A stretch of 64,000 nucleotides of DNA from Chryseobacterium angstadtii (GTDB lineage Bacteria > Bacteroidota > Bacteroidia > Flavobacteriales > Weeksellaceae). Under the pieces are notes generated by a model that was given only the letters and a program-made list of their open reading frames with translations, was not told the origin of the DNA and searched no databases. Below are positions 42,064-50,363 of this stretch, in pieces. The translations under genes and the position numbers were made by a program. The stretch covers positions 682,001 through 746,000 of the forward strand of contig NZ_LFND01000001.1 of assembly GCF_001045465.1 (NCBI RefSeq), given 5' to 3'. The stretch's first letter is position 1, and every line of letters begins with the position of its first letter.

Positions 42064-42483
42064 TTATTCTGCCTTTTTCAGAAAGGAAGTTAATGTAGCT
42101 TCCATCATGCTTTTCCTGGTTTTTTCTCTGACAATAATTAATTCATTTCTAAGATTACAGGTGGCTTCATCCACACAATCGTCACAAGGTTCATAGAAAT
42201 TTAAAGAAATACAGGGCGTTAAAGCGATGGGACCTTCGAAAATACGGTAAATATCCGCAAGAGAAATTTCGTCAGGAGACTTTAAAAGATAATATCCTCC
42301 AACTTTTCCTTGTTTGCTGTTGACAAGCCTGGCTCTTTTCAGTTCGAGGAGAATGGCTTCCAAAAACTTTTTAGGAATATGCTCATCCTCTGCAATAATT
42401 GCAGTTGACAAAAACCCCTGATTGTAGTTTTTTGCCAGCCTGATCATTGCTTTTAAAGCATATTTGCAGCGTTTGGACATCAT
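42064..42483 (-). CDS. Rrf2-family transcriptional regulator
   Basis: The 139-residue protein has the Rrf2 winged helix (KYALKAMIRLAKNY, STAIIAEDEHIPKKFLEAIL, KGKVGGYYLLKSP-like QGKVGGYYLL) and a cysteine cluster near the C-terminus (TPCISLNFYEPCDDCVDEATC). Rrf2 members include CymR, which senses cysteine status through CysK, and IscR, which binds an iron-sulfur cluster. The four cysteines favour a redox or cluster signal, while the position next to the cysteine operon favours a CymR-like role. The gene lies 80 bp upstream of cysH, on the same strand, with the palindromic promoter between. Confidence 0.88.
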   Translation of the reverse strand: MMSKRCKYALKAMIRLAKNYNQGFLSTAIIAEDEHIPKKFLEAILLELKRARLVNSKQGKVGGYYLLKSPDEISLADIYRIFEGPIALTPCISLNFYEPCDDCVDEATCNLRNELIIVREKTRKSMMEATLTSFLKKAE

Positions 42484-42614
42484 AATTGATGCAAGTTATA
42501 ACAATTTATCCGATTAACGAAATCGCGTATCCATATTAAAAAAAACAAGGATCTTCCCACTACGGAAAGGTGCAGAAAGATGGGCTAAAATCAAATTTTG
42601 AAGAATTTACATTG

Positions 42615-42622
42615 TATCTTTG
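42615..42622 (+). promoter_or_regulatory. -7 element of the peptidase T gene
   Basis: TATCTTTG, an exact TAnnTTTG match, 17 bp before the ATG at 42640. The nearest TTG is only 14 nt upstream. Confidence 0.5.
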
Positions 42623-42639
42623 TTGAAATTTTATGATCA

Positions 42640-43887
42640 ATGAGTACAATTGAATTCAACGAATTGTGGAAAGAGAAATTACTGAACCGTTTTCTCACTT
42701 ATGTAAAAATATATTCAACCAGCGATGCAGAAAGTGAAACAACTCCTTCTACTTCCAGACAGTGGGACATTGCAAAATATATGGCTGAAGAGCTGAAAAC
42801 GCTTGGATTATCTGATGTTTCTATTGACGACAACGGGTATATCATGGGGTATGTTCCTTCTAATCTGGAGAATGACGACAGACCTACCATCGGCTTTATC
42901 TCTCATTATGATACTTCACCGGATTTCAGCGGTGAAAATGTAAACCCTCAGGTTTGGGAAAACTATGACGGGAGCGATCTTGTTTTAAACCAGACTACAG
43001 GATTTACCTTATCTCCTTCAAAATTCGAAAGTTTAAAAAAATATATAGGACAAACACTGATCACCACAGACGGGACTACTCTTCTGGGAGCAGACGACAA
43101 AGCGGGATGTGCAGAGATCGTTACGGCAGCAGAATACCTTCTTGCCCACCCTGAGATTAAGCACGGAAGAATTGCTGTAGGATTTACCCCTGATGAAGAA
43201 ATCGGAAGAGGCGCTCATAAATTTGATGTGGCTAAATTCGGTGCTGAATGGGCTTACACGATGGACGGCGGTGAAGTAGGTGAACTGGAGTACGAAAATT
43301 TCAACGCGGCAGGAGCTGTTGTAAAAATCCACGGACTGAGTGTTCACCCGGGCTATGCTTACGGAAAAATGATCAATGCAGCACTTCTTGCTTCTGAATT
43401 TGCCCAGATGCTACCTGCTAATGAAACTCCGGCAACTACAAAAGGTTTTGACGGGTTTTATCATTTAATGGATATCAATGCAGATATTTCCGAAGCCAAG
43501 CTTCAATACATTATCCGTGATCATGACGCTGAGAAATTTGAAGCCAGAAAAAAATTCATGGAGGAAAAAATTGCTGAATTCAATGCTAAACACGGTGAAG
43601 GAACCGCTGAAGTAGAAATCAAGGAGCAATACAGAAATATGAAGCAGCAGTTTGAAGGGAAAATGCATATCGTAGATCTTGCTGCAAAAGCAATGCAGGA
43701 AGCGGGTATTGAACCCAAAATCAAAGCGATCAGAGGCGGTACTGATGGTGCCCAGCTTTCTTATATGGGACTTCCATGTCCTAACATTTTTGCAGGAGGA
43801 ATCAATTTCCATGGTCCTTACGAATATGTAGCTTTGGAAAGCATGGAAAAAGCAACTGAAGTGATTATTAATATCGTAAAAGCTTAA
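42640..43887 (+). CDS. pepT: Peptidase T (tripeptidase)
   Basis: The 415-residue M20 metallopeptidase has the zinc-site motifs in order: GFISHYDTSPDF (His), LLGADDKAGCAE (bridging Asp), TPDEEIGRGA (Glu base and ligand), YTMDGGEVGELE (Asp), and AGGINFHGPYE (His). A dimerisation domain occupies the middle. This matches peptidase T, which removes N-terminal residues from tripeptides in the cytoplasm. Length is normal. It is followed 5 bp later by a small secreted protein gene that may be co-transcribed. Confidence 0.95.
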   Translation: MSTIEFNELWKEKLLNRFLTYVKIYSTSDAESETTPSTSRQWDIAKYMAEELKTLGLSDVSIDDNGYIMGYVPSNLENDDRPTIGFISHYDTSPDFSGENVNPQVWENYDGSDLVLNQTTGFTLSPSKFESLKKYIGQTLITTDGTTLLGADDKAGCAEIVTAAEYLLAHPEIKHGRIAVGFTPDEEIGRGAHKFDVAKFGAEWAYTMDGGEVGELEYENFNAAGAVVKIHGLSVHPGYAYGKMINAALLASEFAQMLPANETPATTKGFDGFYHLMDINADISEAKLQYIIRDHDAEKFEARKKFMEEKIAEFNAKHGEGTAEVEIKEQYRNMKQQFEGKMHIVDLAAKAMQEAGIEPKIKAIRGGTDGAQLSYMGLPCPNIFAGGINFHGPYEYVALESMEKATEVIINIVKA

Positions 43888-43892
43888 TACTG

Positions 43893-44462
43893 ATGAAAAG
43901 ACTTTCAGCATTAGCCTTTATTCTGGTCTTTGCAATCAGTGGTGCACAGGTTTCTGAGTTTCAGAAAGCGGACTCACGATACGAGAGGAAAATAAAGTCT
44001 CTGTACAAAAAATATCCAAAGCCTAATGATGAAAGAACCAAGCAGGAGTGGCTTCTGACGGAAGAAAAAATATCGAAGTATAAAGATGCTTTAGAGAAAA
44101 TTTCTGAGGAGGAGAAGAAGATGATAACGGATGTTCCCCCACCAATGGCTCCTAAAATCAGTAAAGAAGCGGAATACGAGACGGGAAAAGCCTCTTTTCA
44201 GAAGCTTTTGAATGAAGCGGTAGATCTTTCTTTCCTGAATTTTGCCGTGAATCCTTATAAGATTACTTTAAAATTCACTGTAGATTCTAAAGGGAATGTA
44301 TATAGAGCCCGCGTAAAGGGAAATAACGAAGATGTGAATGCCTTTATAGAAGCCGGTTTTTACCGCATTAAAGATAAAGGGAAATGGAAGCCTGCGGAAT
44401 CGGGCGGCCGTCCTGTCCTCTCAGTGGTCAGCCTTCCTTTACAATTAAATTTCAGTAAATAA
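43893..44462 (+). CDS. Secreted protein with TonB_C-like domain
   Basis: The 189-residue protein has a signal peptide (LSALAFILVFAISGAQ), a charged helical stretch (ERKIKSLYKKYPKPNDERT), and a C-terminal TonB-like domain (KITLKFTVDSKGNVYRARV, KGKWKPAESGGRPV). It has no membrane anchor or Pro-rich linker, so it is not a classical TonB. Two paralogues of the C-terminal pattern occur at 56394-56807 and 58399-58809. Role unknown. It ends just before a terminator. Confidence 0.7.
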   Translation: MKRLSALAFILVFAISGAQVSEFQKADSRYERKIKSLYKKYPKPNDERTKQEWLLTEEKISKYKDALEKISEEEKKMITDVPPPMAPKISKEAEYETGKASFQKLLNEAVDLSFLNFAVNPYKITLKFTVDSKGNVYRARVKGNNEDVNAFIEAGFYRIKDKGKWKPAESGGRPVLSVVSLPLQLNFSK

Positions 44463-44468
44463 ATAGAT

Positions 44469-44502
44469 AAACCGTTGTTTTATACAGCGGTTTGTTTTTT
44501 TC
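44469..44502 (+). terminator. Terminator of the pepT unit
   Basis: AAACCG at 44469-44474 pairs with CGGTTT at 44488-44493, with extra pairing (TG/CA) inside, followed by GTTTTTTT. Confidence 0.75.
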
Positions 44503-44626
44503 ACCCATAATAAAATATGATTGTTTAATTAACAAAACTTTAACCATATATTTCCCACAACAATGAAAAGATTTCGTTTTTTTTAGTACATTTACTTAAA
44601 TATCAAACTTTTAACCTCAAATTATC

Positions 44627-44914
44627 ATGAAAAAAATGAAAAAACTATTGAGAAAAGATCTCACCCACATTCTTGGTGGAATCATCGTTGGCTGCCACAT
44701 GAATGGAGACTCAGCGCAATGCTGGAGTGACTGCGACTGTACTTTCGGAAGCGGCTGTGAAATGTATGATAGCGGAAGCGCAGGAACCTGCATCGCTTTA
44801 GGTGGCGGCGGAGGTGGAACCGGTGGAGGTACCGGCGGCGGAACTGGCGGTGGTGGAACTGGCGGCGGAGGATGTCGTCCATTTCCTTTTTGTGAAGATG
44901 AACAACCTTTTTAA
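44627..44914 (+). CDS. Cys/Gly-rich GG-leader peptide precursor (bacteriocin-like)
   Basis: The 95-residue product begins KKMKKLLRKDLTHILGG, which resembles the double-glycine leaders of bacteriocin-like precursors: a basic amphipathic leader ending in Gly17-Gly18. The presumed mature part has eight cysteines (23, 32, 36, 38, 44, 55, 83, 89) and a polyglycine/threonine stretch of GGGT repeats (about 59-82). No C39 transporter, lanthipeptide or other maturation gene is adjacent. A tandem set of similar-leader genes occurs at 60869-61432. Peptide signal, toxin or surface protein are all possible. Confidence 0.6.
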   Translation: MKKMKKLLRKDLTHILGGIIVGCHMNGDSAQCWSDCDCTFGSGCEMYDSGSAGTCIALGGGGGGTGGGTGGGTGGGGTGGGGCRPFPFCEDEQPF

Positions 44915-44923
44915 CGAACATGT

Positions 44924-44950
44924 ATCGGAAGTATTCCTTCCGATTTTTTT
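44924..44950 (+). terminator. Terminator of the Cys/Gly-rich peptide gene
   Basis: ATCGGAAG (44924-44931) pairs with CTTCCGAT (44937-44944), 5-nt loop, followed by TTTTTTG. Confidence 0.8.
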
Positions 44951-45061
44951 GTTTTTCAGTTGAAAACAGATCCTTGTCAACACATCTCTGCCATTCATCA
45001 AATAAAGTTTTATTCCGATTATCATAGTTGTTGTTTTGCACCAGATTATTAACAGCAATTT

Positions 45062-45658
45062 ATGAAAAACCAATTTTTAGCACTCAGCTCATTTTTATTA
45101 TGCATCACCTGTTCTGTTGAGACCAAAGCTCAGCAAACCCCAGCTTTTCACATTGGAATAAAAGCGGGTACGAGTTATACCAAAACCTCTTCGGAATCTT
45201 CCTCTCTGGAAGGGAAATACGGCTTCGGTTATCAGGGAGGAATCATGACGAGAATAGATATCGGGAGTCTTTACGTACAGGGAGAAGCTTTATTCAACAA
45301 AAGAAAAACATCTTATGACACCCAGAACGGAACCTCAGCAAAACTAAGCTGGAATTCTGTTGATATTCCGGTAGTTATAGGTTATAAATTCATTAACAGC
45401 AGTGATTTCAATGTAAGGGCGTTTGCTGGAGGTGTTTACAGCTATGCATTCAAGAATGATCTGTCTGCTTCACAAGCATTTCAGGAAGGATATAAAAAGT
45501 TTGATAAATCCAATATTGGAGTCACAGGAGGCATAGGTGTGGATTATAAAAATTTCACCATAGATTTAAGATATGAAAGAGGGCTTTCCGATATCAGTAA
45601 GGGCTTTAAATCGAAGCCGCACAGCTTTACCCTCGGAATCGGATATTTCCTATTCTAA
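45062..45658 (+). CDS. Outer-membrane beta-barrel (PorT-like) protein
   Basis: The 198-residue protein has a signal peptide (FLLCITCSVETKAQQ) and an eight-strand-like barrel: FHIGIKAGTSYTK, GFGYQGGIMTRIDIGS, VDIPVVIGYKF, AFAGGVYSYAF, and a final strand HSFTLGIGYFLF ending in Phe. The terminal aromatic residue is typical of outer-membrane assembly signals. Function unknown. It lies after the GG-leader peptide gene and its terminator and before a strong terminator and a two-component pair. Confidence 0.8.
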   Translation: MKNQFLALSSFLLCITCSVETKAQQTPAFHIGIKAGTSYTKTSSESSSLEGKYGFGYQGGIMTRIDIGSLYVQGEALFNKRKTSYDTQNGTSAKLSWNSVDIPVVIGYKFINSSDFNVRAFAGGVYSYAFKNDLSASQAFQEGYKKFDKSNIGVTGGIGVDYKNFTIDLRYERGLSDISKGFKSKPHSFTLGIGYFLF

Positions 45659-45680
45659 AAACTTAAATTACCTTTACTCA

Positions 45681-45714
45681 TTAGAAACTGTGCACCCGCA
45701 GTTTCTAATTTTTT
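45681..45714 (+). terminator. Terminator of the beta-barrel gene
   Basis: TTAGAAACTG (45681-45690) pairs perfectly with CAGTTTCTAA (45699-45708), 8-nt loop, then TTTTTTA. Confidence 0.88.
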
Positions 45715-45737
45715 ATAAACCTACTTTAGTTTTATCC

Positions 45738-46799
45738 ATGACCAAACCCATTATTTTAAGAGAATATATTTTCGTCACTCTGTTTTGGTTTGTTTTTGCA
45801 ACGGCTGTATACATTAATTTTCAGGCTGGTTCTAACAAACTTACGGCTCTTTTCCAATCTGTCGTGCTTGCTGTAACTTCATTTATTTTCACTCATTTTC
45901 TTACAACGAAGCTTCTTCCCAGCGCCTTGCGGGCAAAAAAAATGAAATTGTTTCTTATTCAGGCAACCGGAATGATTCTCCTATTGAGTTTTATTTATTC
46001 TTTAATCTTCACTTATATTGAGGTCAACTCAAAAAATCAGCTCCCTCACGATTTTGCTGATCATCTTCCTTTTTTATGGAAAGGTTTTTACCTCGCCCTT
46101 CCTGCCTCTTTTCTCATTAACGGTTCTGCATGCGGAATCAAATTTTATCAGGAACACGGAAGAATAGAACGAGATCATATTCTTCTTCAGCAGGCGCATT
46201 TGGAAAATCAGCTGAAACTTCTTCAGGATCAGATCAACCCTCATGTGGTTTTCAACATTCTGAACCATATTCATATTCTCATGAAATCTGATACACAGCT
46301 TGCCGGTTATCTTTTGCTTAAATTTTCTGATATCCTGCGTTATCAGCTATATCACTGCAACCAGAACCAAGTTCCGCTGACGCAGGATATTGAGCATCTT
46401 CAGAATCTTGTGGAAGTGGAAAAACTGCGATGGGGGAATGAACTGGACGTGATTACCGAATGGAAGATCGGGAACAAAAGAACATATATTGCCCCACTCC
46501 TTCTGGTTTCATTTATTGAAAATGCATTTAAATACGTCTGCAGGCTTCCGGGACATAAAGGCTATGTAAAGATTTCCTGTGTGGAAAAAAACGGTTCTCT
46601 TTTCTTCTATGCAGAAAATTCTTATTCTGATATAACGGTCCACAGCAAGAAAAATGAAACCGGCGGAATTGGTCTTCAGAATGTACAAAAGCGATTGAAG
46701 CTCCAGTATCCGGATACCCATCATCTTAAAATTGAGTCCGAAAATAATGTATACAAAGTCACTTTAACCTTAGAATTATCAGACAACCATGAGCAATAA
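45738..46799 (+). CDS. LytS-type sensor histidine kinase
   Basis: From the ATG at 45738 the protein has 353 residues: four membrane helices (TLFWFVFATAVYINF, SVVLAVTSFIFTHF, MILLLSFIYSLIF, LALPASFLINGS), a His_kinase domain with His169 in LQDQINPHVVFNILNHI, and an HATPase domain with SFIENAFKY and GIGLQNVQKRL. An earlier frame start would overlap the beta-barrel gene and its terminator, and is rejected. Its stop overlaps the LytTR regulator by 11 bp, so it is that regulator's partner. The signal is unknown. Confidence 0.93.
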   Translation: MTKPIILREYIFVTLFWFVFATAVYINFQAGSNKLTALFQSVVLAVTSFIFTHFLTTKLLPSALRAKKMKLFLIQATGMILLLSFIYSLIFTYIEVNSKNQLPHDFADHLPFLWKGFYLALPASFLINGSACGIKFYQEHGRIERDHILLQQAHLENQLKLLQDQINPHVVFNILNHIHILMKSDTQLAGYLLLKFSDILRYQLYHCNQNQVPLTQDIEHLQNLVEVEKLRWGNELDVITEWKIGNKRTYIAPLLLVSFIENAFKYVCRLPGHKGYVKISCVEKNGSLFFYAENSYSDITVHSKKNETGGIGLQNVQKRLKLQYPDTHHLKIESENNVYKVTLTLELSDNHEQ

Positions 46800-47523
46800 C
46801 ATCCCCAAAATGAAATGTCTTATTATAGACGATGAGCCTCTGGCAAGATTCCACCTTAAAGAAATGGCAGACCAGATTGATTTTTTATCCGTTGAAGGGA
46901 CCTGTGCCACAGCATTGGAAGCTGACTCTAAAGTCAAGGAAAGTGAAATTGATCTTCTTTTTCTGGACATTAATATGCCTTATTTAACTGGGCTTGAATT
47001 TCTGGAACAGCTTGAAAACCCTCCGCTATGTATTCTGACAACGGCTTACTCCGAGTATGCACTGGAAGGATTCCGCCTGCAGGTGGTAGACTATCTCCTG
47101 AAACCCATTGCTTTCAACCGTTTTTATCAAGCTGTCAATAAAGCGCAACAACAGTTTATCGTTTCCGAGAAAATAAAAAAGAACTCCCCGTTTGAGGATC
47201 CTTTCCTGTATGTAAGGCAGTCTGATACCTTCATAAAGGTTTCCTGGGTAGATATTTTATATATTGAAAGTATGCAGAATTATACGAAGCTTCATTTTAA
47301 GGATAAATCCCTGGTGATTCACCAAACCATGAAAGCTATTGAAGAATCTCTGCCGTCTGAACATTTTTTCAGAATTCATAAATCTTTCCTGATCAACATT
47401 CTCCATATCGATATGATTTCCGGAGGACGCCTGTTTATCAATAAAACCGAACTTCCTATTTCCCGTATCCGAAAAGAGGAACTTTTGAATCAGGTGGTCT
47501 ATAAAAAACTGATCAGTAAATAA
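46789..47523 (+). CDS. LytTR-family response regulator
   Basis: The 244-residue protein has a receiver domain (LIIDDEPLAR, Asp60 in LFLDINMPYLTG, Lys in DYLLKPI) and a C-terminal LytTR DNA-binding domain (FIKVSWVDILYIESMQNYTK, LPSEHFFRIHKSFLIN, PISRIRKEELLN). It is translationally coupled to the LytS-type kinase by an 11-bp overlap. Bacteroidota LytTR systems regulate many things; no target can be read here. It converges on the DUF6268 gene with a 71-bp purine/pyrimidine-rich spacer. Confidence 0.94.
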   Translation: MSNNIPKMKCLIIDDEPLARFHLKEMADQIDFLSVEGTCATALEADSKVKESEIDLLFLDINMPYLTGLEFLEQLENPPLCILTTAYSEYALEGFRLQVVDYLLKPIAFNRFYQAVNKAQQQFIVSEKIKKNSPFEDPFLYVRQSDTFIKVSWVDILYIESMQNYTKLHFKDKSLVIHQTMKAIEESLPSEHFFRIHKSFLINILHIDMISGGRLFINKTELPISRIRKEELLNQVVYKKLISK

Positions 47524-47594
47524 AAGGAAAGGAAGAAAGATGTAGGAAAGGGCAATTGTATTTTTCCCAAGTCTCTCTTCTTTTCCTTCTGATT

Positions 47595-48497
47595 TTAAGG
47601 TAGATTCCATCGTAATGATACCGCAGCATAAAATGTGCTGGCAAATCTCGGATCCTGTATTTTTTTGTCTTTGAAAATACTTTTAATTTTCCTGTCGTTC
47701 TCTGAGAAGCTTCTCAACAGAGCGGTTCCTCCTGTAAGACGCAGGCTGAGTTTATCATTAAGTTTTATTTCCGGTCTTAATCCGGCTGTGATCTGCTGAT
47801 ATCCCAGGAGAAAAGATTTTCCGTCTTTATTTCTTTCCACCGTCATTCCGCTGAGGTTTACCACTGCTTTCAGAGCAAATTTATCTGAAAACAGGTATCC
47901 GGCCTCCATTCCTTCCGGGAAATTGATATTAAATTTAATTTTTCCGTTGGTTTTCCAGTCAAAATAAATCCACGGAAGAATCATGGGAACCCCAAAAGCG
48001 GTAGTCAGCACAGGCCCTACCCCAAGAGCCAGATTAGGATTAAAGTGTCTGATGAACAACATTCCTCCCTGCCCCAGAACATCATCTGAACTTATTTGCT
48101 CCAGATCGGTATAAACTCCTACTGAAGCAGTGATCATCATGCTCCATTTCTTTCCTAAGGGTCTCATATGGAGAATTCCTGCCTGGGCATTCAGCATCTG
48201 ATCCGGGAAAAGCTGTTTTTCATACTCTTTGTGATTCATTTTTGCATACGATCCACTAAGGAGGAGTGACCAGGCTTTTACTCTTCCGCTGCTGTCTTTT
48301 TTCATCGACAACGGAATACTGAAATTAAGATCTGCTCTTTTAAAGTCGCTTTTAGAGTTTGTTTTCGTACTGTCTTCAGGGCGGATGTAGCTGGAAAAAG
48401 GGATGTACTCCGTTTTCAGTTCTGCAGATATTCCGGATTGTGCACAAGCCCAATATCCTAATAGAGAGCAGGCAGCGGCCAAAAGATTTCTCTTCAT
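47595..48497 (-). CDS. DUF6268-like outer-membrane beta-barrel protein
   Basis: The 300-residue protein has a signal peptide (MKRNLLAAACSLLGYWACAQ) and about ten to twelve predicted amphipathic strands (LNFSIPLSMKKD, AWSLLLSGSYAKMNHK, SMMITASVGVYTDL, AAVSLRWNLP at the end). The profile fits the DUF6268 outer-membrane family. No enzyme motif is visible. It is transcribed alone, opposite to the LytTR gene, and is a possible target of that system only by proximity. Confidence 0.65.
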   Translation of the reverse strand: MKRNLLAAACSLLGYWACAQSGISAELKTEYIPFSSYIRPEDSTKTNSKSDFKRADLNFSIPLSMKKDSSGRVKAWSLLLSGSYAKMNHKEYEKQLFPDQMLNAQAGILHMRPLGKKWSMMITASVGVYTDLEQISSDDVLGQGGMLFIRHFNPNLALGVGPVLTTAFGVPMILPWIYFDWKTNGKIKFNINFPEGMEAGYLFSDKFALKAVVNLSGMTVERNKDGKSFLLGYQQITAGLRPEIKLNDKLSLRLTGGTALLRSFSENDRKIKSIFKDKKIQDPRFASTFYAAVSLRWNLP

Positions 48498-48723
48498 AAT
48501 TTAAATTTTTACAAAGAGATGCCTTTGAAAGCTGCTTACAAAAAATACTTGATTAAGTGTACGGATTCTATGACCACAAGGGAAAATAGCAGGACAAAAT
48601 AATTTTCGATGTTATAAGGTTAAATAAAAATTAAAACAAATAATTCACACTAAATAGAATTTTTATTTATTTTTATTCTTCTTATTGATTTCGAAGGCTA
48701 TAAACTAATATAAAATTCACATC

Positions 48724-50298
48724 ATGAACACAAAACGATTTATTTTTGCACTCATCGCATTTTTTTGCTGCCATAATCTGGCTACGGCATCCATAAATGC
48801 TTTTCCTTATTCCTTTTACAAACTGGCCAATGAAGTTCCTTTGGCCGGAAACGCCTTTATTACAACGGCAGCAAGCGGCAGCACAGAAGTGATCAATAAT
48901 AATGGTCTTGCGAACTGGACAAAGGCCAATACTGTCATCAGCACCTACTTTAAGGTGGGTAATTCCGGAGCCCTTAGTATCAGTCTGAAAGCAAAGGTTC
49001 CTTCGGGAAACAGTACCATCAAAGTTACCGTGAACGGAGTTTCTAAAAACATTACGATTACCGGTTCTTCTTTTAACACCCATTCCGTAGGAAACTTCAA
49101 TGTAAATTCAGGATATGTAAAAGTAGATTTACAGGGCATTTCAAAGACAGGAGGCTATTTTGCAGATGTATCTCACGTGATCTTCGATGGTGCGGCGGCT
49201 TCAGGAACCAATATTTTCAGTAATGATCCGAGCTATTACTATTGGGCAAGAAGAGGTCCTTCCTGTCATTTAGGTTATACCATCCCAACCACCGACAATA
49301 TTTTATATTATTACAACGAGGTTACCGTTCCTACCGGGCAGGATAAAATAGGCTCTTATTTTATGGCCAACGGATTTAAGGAGGGATATTTTGGATTCCA
49401 GGTGAATTCAGCAACAGAAAGAAGGATTCTTTTCTCTGTATGGAGTCCGTTTGAAACGGATGACCCCAACAATATTCCGGAAGATCATAAAATCAAGCTG
49501 AACTGCAAAGGTGCTAATGTGACTACCGGTGAATTCGGGAATGAAGGATCGGGAGGACAGAGTTATCTGCGCTACAGCTGGAAGGCTGGAGTAACGTATA
49601 AGTTTCTTTTAAAAGGAGAGCCAGACGGAACTGGAAAAACAGATTATACCGCATGGTTTTTTGCTCCCGAAACAGGTGCCTGGAAGCTTATTGCCAGCTG
49701 GAAAAGACCTCAGACCAATACCTATTTAAAGTCATTTTATAGCTTTGTAGAGAACTTTTCTCCCGAAAATGGTTACCAGGCAAGAAAAGCTGAGTTTGGA
49801 AATCAATGGGTAAAAACAGTACAGGGGCAGTGGCTTCCCGTATCACAGGCCAAATTTACGGCAGATGCAACGTATACTGCCAATCAAAGAGTGGATGCTT
49901 CCGGAGGCGTTTCTGCCAATAAATTCTTCCTGAGAAACGGAGGTTTTACCAATGAGCAAACTGCATTGAATTCAACGCTTACCGTAACAGCTCCGACGCA
50001 GGCTCCTGTTATCAATGCCAGTGATCTTCAGCTATGCGGTACCTCAGCAGCAAAAAGTTCTAAAGCTCAGAGTACATTAAGCCTTTATCCTAATCCTGCC
50101 CAAAATTTCATCAAAATAAACGGATTGAAAAATAAACTTATATACAGGATTTTCAACATCAACGGGAAAATGATGAAAGAAGGAGAAACCAATGGTGCAG
50201 ATATTCAGGTAGACCATTTATTAAAAGGGACCTATGTTTTGAATCTGTATGATTATGATGATAAAATGCAGAATTCTATTAAATTTATCAAAGATTAA
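48724..50298 (+). CDS. Secreted DUF5077/DUF3472 protein with T9SS tail
   Basis: The 524-residue protein has a signal peptide, a DUF5077-type N-terminal beta domain (residues about 25-160), and a DUF3472 domain (DPSYYYWARRGPSCHLGYTI, GSYFMANGFKEGYFGFQVN). The last ~75 residues are a T9SS type A sorting tail (LSLYPNPAQNFIKING, GTYVLNLYDY). DUF3472 proteins are carbohydrate- or matrix-associated by repute, but no activity is shown. It should be exported by T9SS and reach the surface or medium. It stands alone with a strong terminator. Confidence 0.85.
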   Translation: MNTKRFIFALIAFFCCHNLATASINAFPYSFYKLANEVPLAGNAFITTAASGSTEVINNNGLANWTKANTVISTYFKVGNSGALSISLKAKVPSGNSTIKVTVNGVSKNITITGSSFNTHSVGNFNVNSGYVKVDLQGISKTGGYFADVSHVIFDGAAASGTNIFSNDPSYYYWARRGPSCHLGYTIPTTDNILYYYNEVTVPTGQDKIGSYFMANGFKEGYFGFQVNSATERRILFSVWSPFETDDPNNIPEDHKIKLNCKGANVTTGEFGNEGSGGQSYLRYSWKAGVTYKFLLKGEPDGTGKTDYTAWFFAPETGAWKLIASWKRPQTNTYLKSFYSFVENFSPENGYQARKAEFGNQWVKTVQGQWLPVSQAKFTADATYTANQRVDASGGVSANKFFLRNGGFTNEQTALNSTLTVTAPTQAPVINASDLQLCGTSAAKSSKAQSTLSLYPNPAQNFIKINGLKNKLIYRIFNINGKMMKEGETNGADIQVDHLLKGTYVLNLYDYDDKMQNSIKFIKD

Positions 50299-50320
50299 AA
50301 GAGTCTGAAAACCAAATAAC

Positions 50321-50356
50321 AAAGCCGAAATGTCTTCTATTTCGGCTTTATTTTTA
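50321..50356. terminator. Bidirectional terminator between the DUF3472 and MFS genes
   Basis: AAAGCCGAAAT (50321-50331) pairs with ATTTCGGCTTT (50339-50349), 7-nt loop, followed by ATTTTT on the plus strand and preceded by a T-rich complement for the convergent gene. Confidence 0.82.
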
Positions 50357-50363
50357 TGATATA

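Noticed and set aside
44682..45041. Long open frame on the minus strand opposite the glycine-rich peptide gene
   Set aside because: It is the complement of GGN codons (His/Arg-rich product) and has no start context or family; a shadow of 44627-44914.
45573..45737. N-terminal extension of the LytS kinase
   Set aside because: It overlaps the beta-barrel gene and crosses a strong terminator.
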